Of a DNA stretch of 47,723 nt, positions 43,758-47,723 are shown one piece after another (the first letter of the stretch is position 1; every line of letters begins with the position of its first letter). The notes under the pieces were generated by a model. The model saw only the letters and a list, made by a program, of their open reading frames with translations. It searched no databases and was not told where the DNA came from. The stretch lies in contig DASXPA010000100.1 of assembly GCA_036493915.1 (NCBI GenBank), positions 1 to 47,723 of the forward strand, read 5' to 3'. Made by a program: the position numbers and the translations under genes. This DNA comes from Palsa-1392 sp036493915 (GTDB lineage: Bacteria; Verrucomicrobiota; Verrucomicrobiia; Chthoniobacterales; UBA10450).

Positions 43758-44407
43758 ACGCTCTATGATTGCTGTAAGCAGAGGTCGTACCACCTCTCCG
43801 GAAGGGGGTTCCCGCTCTGAAAGGTGTCCCACCTGGGCGAACGCTGACTTCGCCGAGGCGCGAAACGCGACCGAATTCAGGAATTCAAAGAGACACCGCA
43901 GCCACGATGCAATTCCCTTTCAGCACAACGACGGCGCTTGAGTAAGTGCCGGGCGCCGGCTGCCGGTTTGACCTGTGCATGTCGCGAAATGTCGAGGGTA
44001 ATGGGGCGCTACGCCGTGCGCGCCCGGCTTCGCTGATTTGCTGGGAGCCGTTGGCTTACCGACTCCTCACTCTGCTGCTCCCACCGAGGGACGACTTCCT
44101 ACCAAAGGCCTTCTCAAGCGTGCTGATTTTTTTCGGGCCAACGCAGAACGGCGTTGCATCTCCGTCCGAAAAATATGCGAATGGCGGTGGGGCCCGATCC
44201 GGAATGGGAAAATCGTCGCCCACCTCCTGCGAAAGGACAGCGTTTCTCGCTGCGACAGGCCTTCAGCGACCTTGTGAGCTTTGTTAAGGTTTTCCGTGTA
44301 GAGATTATTAGGCGGCTGTGCCCATTACATCAGCGTCCCAGGATACGCTTAGCTGACAGTATATGATCGGAAGGGACGCGGCGTCAGAAGGCTCCCATAA
44401 AGCAGAT
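43758..44407. other. About 650 bp with no gene that can be supported
   Basis: Several short frames exist on both strands (for example 43946-44287 on plus and a protein-like but startless stretch around 44070-44270 on minus), none with a recognisable motif, convincing start or Shine-Dalgarno site. Composition is mixed. It may be decayed accessory DNA next to the remnant at 42684-43174. Confidence 0.5.
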
Positions 44408-44437
44408 CAGGCGGGCGGCATTGCTGCCGCCCGCCTG
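44408..44437 (-). terminator. Terminator hairpin of the TonB-dependent receptor gene
   Basis: Perfect 13-bp stem (arm CAGGCGGGCGGCA on plus, 44408-44420) with a 4-nt loop TTGC, 40 bp past the receptor stop. On the minus strand it is followed by a weak T-rich stretch (TGCTTT). The stem strength and position support termination. Confidence 0.7.
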
Positions 44438-44476
44438 TCGCAAGGCAGTTTAAGATGTTGTTCTACTAGACCCTGA

Positions 44477-47400
44477 TTAGAATTTCTTCGTCAGGCTCAC
44501 GTAGTAGTAGCGATTACGAATCGAGTAGAGCGAAGTATCGTAGTTGTCGTTGAACGCGCCTAACACGGTCGGGGGCGTACGATCGAACATGTTGTTGACG
44601 CCAACCGTGAGCGTTGTGTCCCACAGAATGCGCTCCCAGATGCTGGCAGATGGTTCGGCGGTCGTTGGCTGCTGGACCATGCCTTTGCCATCCTTCGCGT
44701 CTTTCGAATAGGCTTCCGGAGCAGCCTCCACGGGAGCAGGGTGCGCGAAGGTGTAGCTCAACTGCGCATCGGTAGTCCAGTAGCTGCTTACGCGACGATG
44801 CAGGATGAAGTTCGGATTCGTGTCGGTGCCGGGATTACCGGGGACCAAATCCTGAGAGATTCCGTTTCTCTCGGAAATGAAGTTGGGATCATCCTCGTAA
44901 TCGCCAATGTAGTTCTCGGTCGCGACCAAGTCGAAACCCTTCCACTCCCACTCCGCGCGGAGAAAACCCTTGTTAAAGGGAATCGCACCTGGAGCCAGCG
45001 GGAGCGTGCCATTGTTATAGTTCCCAAGGTAGTTGATGAAGCCAGCCCCGGGAGTGGGTTCGATCTTGTAGGTGATGAAGTGGTTCAGACCAGCTGATAC
45101 CGTGAAGGTGCCAAGATTCTGCGTCGGGATCTGATAAATCCCCGTGAAATCGAGGCCCTGGACATTGCGCCGACCGGCGTTGCCGAAGCCGGAATCGATC
45201 GCCAGCAGGTTCCCTTGCGCGTCACGAGTGATGCCAAGTGCAGGACCACCAGGTCCAAGATCGCTGCCCCCGCCGAACCCGTCAGGGTCTACTACGCCCT
45301 GGGTGAGAAGGACCTGAGCGAAGGAGGCCGCGTCGATGATGAGGCCGGTGGTGAACAGCTGATAGTAATCAGCCGTCAAGGTGAGACCACGCACGTAGCT
45401 GGGTGAATAAACAATGCCGGCGGTGTAAGAGTCTGTTCTTTCTGGGCTGAGACCGGTATTGCCGCCTTCAAACACACCCAGGGGCGGCTGAAGAACGGTG
45501 CCCTTCACCGGGTCGAAGAGTTGTGGGAAATCCTGGATAACCGGCTGAAAGAGCTGAGTTGGGCTCGGCGCCAGGAAGGATTGAGACGCTGTGGCTCGCA
45601 AAGTCACATCCGCGATCGGCTGATAGCGAATCGAGAGACGCGGGCTGCCTCCGAAGTCTTCTTCGGGATTCGAGTTATCGAAGGTCGCATCGGGCTTTTT
45701 TACAAGGTTATCGGAATCCGTGAAGTTTTCATAGCGCCATGCCAGGCCCAACTCGAAGGAGCGGACGCCGGGGATGTTCATCGTCGAGGTGACGATCGGT
45801 ATGCTTAACTCGGCAAAGACGGAATCGACGGCTTGGGTCGTTTTGCTATCCGCTCCACCATTAAAGCCGAGCTGATCGTTCTGTCCCTGAATCTCGTCGG
45901 CAATCGTTTGCAGCCGAACTTCCCGGTGCTCGTAGCCGGCGGCGATATCGATGCCGCCGTTGTAGAGGTTCGGGAAGAGATGCGCGTTGAACTTCGCATC
46001 AACCAAGTAGGAGCGATCAAGAAACTGCGTCGTCGCGATGAATGACGCCGCCTTAGCCGAGGCATTGTTATTGTATTGCGCCGTGCCAATCGAGACACCC
46101 GTCCGATATTCGGGGGCCGTCGGGTCGGTGTTGTTGAAGATCGGCGCGGTTCCGATAGTCGGTGCAAATTGCCCGATAAAGATATTGAACTCATTGTCTA
46201 AAATCCCCTGATCGATGCCGCTTTCCGTGGCGTCGCCGCTATCGGTTTCCACTTCGTCGAATCGGTCATAGACAAAACCGGAGTCGTAACCGAAGTGACT
46301 AATGAAGGCATTATCCTTGAAGTTCAGGTCGCCTCGGACGCCGGCGATGTAGTGCCAGGCATTCTTCTCGAAGAAGGAGCGGCGGTTGCCGAGTTCCTGC
46401 TGGAGTCGATATCGGACCTCGGTGACGTCGCCGCCGAAAGGGTTGAACTGGTTATTTTGCACCAGAATGAGGTCTCCTGTAGTTGGGTCAGGATTCCCGT
46501 CGGCATCAAATGACTTAGGAAATCTGGTGCTACCGGTAAACTGGTTGATCGCGAACGGAGCACCGGCCAAGCCGTTGTCCTGGGTAAGATGGCTGAACAT
46601 GACATTGCCATAGAGCTCGACGGCGTCACCGAATACTTTGTAAGTGCCAGCGACATAATAGTCGAACCGCTCCTGCCCGGGAATGGCGGGGGTCGTGGAA
46701 CGGAAGTTGTATCTGGATGGATCGTTTGCAACAAATGGACGATAGTCACTGAGGCTGCTCCCAACAGTCGACAGATCGGTAAGAACAAGCTGTTGTCCGG
46801 AGACCACGATATGGCCCGCAAAGGTGGGGCTATTGGTGTTCACGCCGCCCAAGCCCAAACCGGTGGGATCGTTGGATGTGTCGCCCGTCGAGGAGATCAA
46901 ACGGTCGGCTGATTTAATGGTGGCGCGGGAATAATATTCGCCAGCCGCCGCGATAGCGACCTTGCCATCAAGACCGGTGATGCCACCGCGAAGATAGACC
47001 TGGCGCACGTGGGCGTCGTCGTCGGTGGTGTTGCCATAGAGGAGATAGAGCTCACCGCCTTGATAAGGAGCTTCCCCAGGCGAGTCGAGCATGATGAAGT
47101 TGACCACACCGGCGACAGCGTCAGAACCGTAAATCGATCCAGCACCGTCCTTCAGAATCTCCGTGCGGGAGAGGGCGCCGATGCCGATCAAGTTAATATC
47201 GGAGAAATCAAAAGCCCGACGACCATTGAAAAGAGTGAGCGTATTGGCAGTGCCGACGGCGCGCAGGTTGACCTGGGCCGTTCCATCACCACCATTGGAG
47301 TCGTTTTCGGTCGTGGTGTTACCGACGAAAGACGGCAACTGGCGCAGGCCCTCCGCCGGAGTCTGAGCACCTTGCTTGGTGAGCGTCTCGGCGGTGTAGA

Positions 47401-47665
47401 CGGTGACGGGCAAAGCCGACTCGGTTTCCGCCGTCGGAATGTAGGAACCAGTAACGATGATGCGCTCTGCGGTAGCCGTACCCTGCTCTTGGTTCGGGCC
47501 CGTCACAGCGCCCGCCGCGGATTGGACCGGGGCGTTGGGAACGCTGGCTGGTGCGGGCGTCGGATCCTGAGCGAAAGCGCTCGATGCGATTAGAAATGGA
47601 ATTCCGACGCCGACCGCGAGGGCCGTGCGAACGAAACCCAACTTCGTGAATACAGTTCTGTTCAT
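44477..47665 (-). CDS. TonB-dependent outer-membrane receptor
   Basis: 1062 residues from ATG 47665, preceded at 6 nt by GGAG (47672-47675); the upstream ATG at 47677 would put that site inside the gene. Signal peptide MNRTVFTKLGFVRTALAVGVGIPFLIASSAFA. The plug domain is clear: RIIVTGSYIP, ALPVTVYTAETLTKQG, LRQLPSFVGNTT, VNLRAVGTANTLTLFNGRRAF, ILKDGAGSIYGSDAVAGVVNF. A barrel of about 800 residues follows and the chain ends in a terminal Phe (YYVSLTKKF), as outer-membrane barrels do. It imports a large nutrient (siderophore, cobalamin, glycan or peptide), powered by TonB-ExbBD; substrate not evident. No full nonamer copy occurs in 3.2 kb. Confidence 0.93.
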   Translation of the reverse strand: MNRTVFTKLGFVRTALAVGVGIPFLIASSAFAQDPTPAPASVPNAPVQSAAGAVTGPNQEQGTATAERIIVTGSYIPTAETESALPVTVYTAETLTKQGAQTPAEGLRQLPSFVGNTTTENDSNGGDGTAQVNLRAVGTANTLTLFNGRRAFDFSDINLIGIGALSRTEILKDGAGSIYGSDAVAGVVNFIMLDSPGEAPYQGGELYLLYGNTTDDDAHVRQVYLRGGITGLDGKVAIAAAGEYYSRATIKSADRLISSTGDTSNDPTGLGLGGVNTNSPTFAGHIVVSGQQLVLTDLSTVGSSLSDYRPFVANDPSRYNFRSTTPAIPGQERFDYYVAGTYKVFGDAVELYGNVMFSHLTQDNGLAGAPFAINQFTGSTRFPKSFDADGNPDPTTGDLILVQNNQFNPFGGDVTEVRYRLQQELGNRRSFFEKNAWHYIAGVRGDLNFKDNAFISHFGYDSGFVYDRFDEVETDSGDATESGIDQGILDNEFNIFIGQFAPTIGTAPIFNNTDPTAPEYRTGVSIGTAQYNNNASAKAASFIATTQFLDRSYLVDAKFNAHLFPNLYNGGIDIAAGYEHREVRLQTIADEIQGQNDQLGFNGGADSKTTQAVDSVFAELSIPIVTSTMNIPGVRSFELGLAWRYENFTDSDNLVKKPDATFDNSNPEEDFGGSPRLSIRYQPIADVTLRATASQSFLAPSPTQLFQPVIQDFPQLFDPVKGTVLQPPLGVFEGGNTGLSPERTDSYTAGIVYSPSYVRGLTLTADYYQLFTTGLIIDAASFAQVLLTQGVVDPDGFGGGSDLGPGGPALGITRDAQGNLLAIDSGFGNAGRRNVQGLDFTGIYQIPTQNLGTFTVSAGLNHFITYKIEPTPGAGFINYLGNYNNGTLPLAPGAIPFNKGFLRAEWEWKGFDLVATENYIGDYEDDPNFISERNGISQDLVPGNPGTDTNPNFILHRRVSSYWTTDAQLSYTFAHPAPVEAAPEAYSKDAKDGKGMVQQPTTAEPSASIWERILWDTTLTVGVNNMFDRTPPTVLGAFNDNYDTSLYSIRNRYYYVSLTKKF

Positions 47666-47723
47666 TTGTTTCTCCATTGGTTTGGTTAGGTTTGGCGGTG
47701 AGGATTAAAGAAGAAATTGGGCC

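Overview
The window is 47.7 kb of high-GC chromosomal DNA from a diderm bacterium, most likely a soil-type Verrucomicrobiota (Spartobacteria/Chthoniobacterales-like). The grounds are a TonB-dependent receptor, HflK/HflC and type IV pilus platform genes (diderm envelope); an exported protein built of T5SS/PEP-CTERM-type repeats that ends in tandem 'NISTRG' domains; a long (578 aa) aromatic amino acid hydroxylase; MenA and IspH (menaquinone and MEP isoprenoid pathways); and an 846-aa MacB/FtsX-type orphan permease. The lineage is inferred from gene style; there is no rRNA in the window.

Layout. 1-5 kb: 3' end of a UvdE-type UV endonuclease, a conserved protein of unknown function, and a tight pilM-pilN-pilO-pilP-like operon. 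5-15 kb: cstA (reverse), a two-domain retropepsin-like protein, an M3 metallopeptidase, a membrane protein plus winged-helix regulator flanked by two matching operators, ispH with an apparent frameshift, an exported tandem TonB_C-like protein, an L,D-transpeptidase and a phd/vapC toxin-antitoxin pair. 15-24 kb: a methyltransferase/prenyltransferase-like pair, a 3 kb insertion-like block holding a 948-aa exported repeat protein bounded by an intact lipA start and a decayed copy of that start, then lipA, a GT2 glycosyltransferase and rarD. 24-34 kb: a SWIM/SNF2 helicase, a MacB-like permease between two copies of a palindromic element, menA and the aromatic amino acid hydroxylase. 34-37 kb: a TrmB-family regulator and an exported HAF-repeat/dockerin protein. 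36-43 kb: hflK, hflC, a fatty acid desaturase, gpmI and an alkaline-phosphatase-like protein that has lost its catalytic residues. 42.7-47.7 kb: a gene remnant, a transglutaminase-like protein, about 0.7 kb without a recognisable gene, and a large TonB-dependent receptor.

The most striking signal is a dispersed nonamer, GCCTAACGA (reverse TCGTTAGGC). I count 30 exact copies by eye where chance predicts fewer than one, plus many one-base variants. It lies on both strands, in every reading frame, and across start and stop codons, so it is kept at the DNA level rather than the protein level. It is missing from the blocks that look accessory: the repeat-protein insertion, the regulator/HAF block and the last 6 kb. 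That is the pattern expected of an uptake-type or other genome-wide recognition sequence, and I know of none described with this sequence. Other items worth following are the lipA 5'-end duplication, the paired operators around the winged-helix regulator and ispH, the pseudo-alkaline phosphatase, and repeat elements that supply the stop codons of neighbouring genes.
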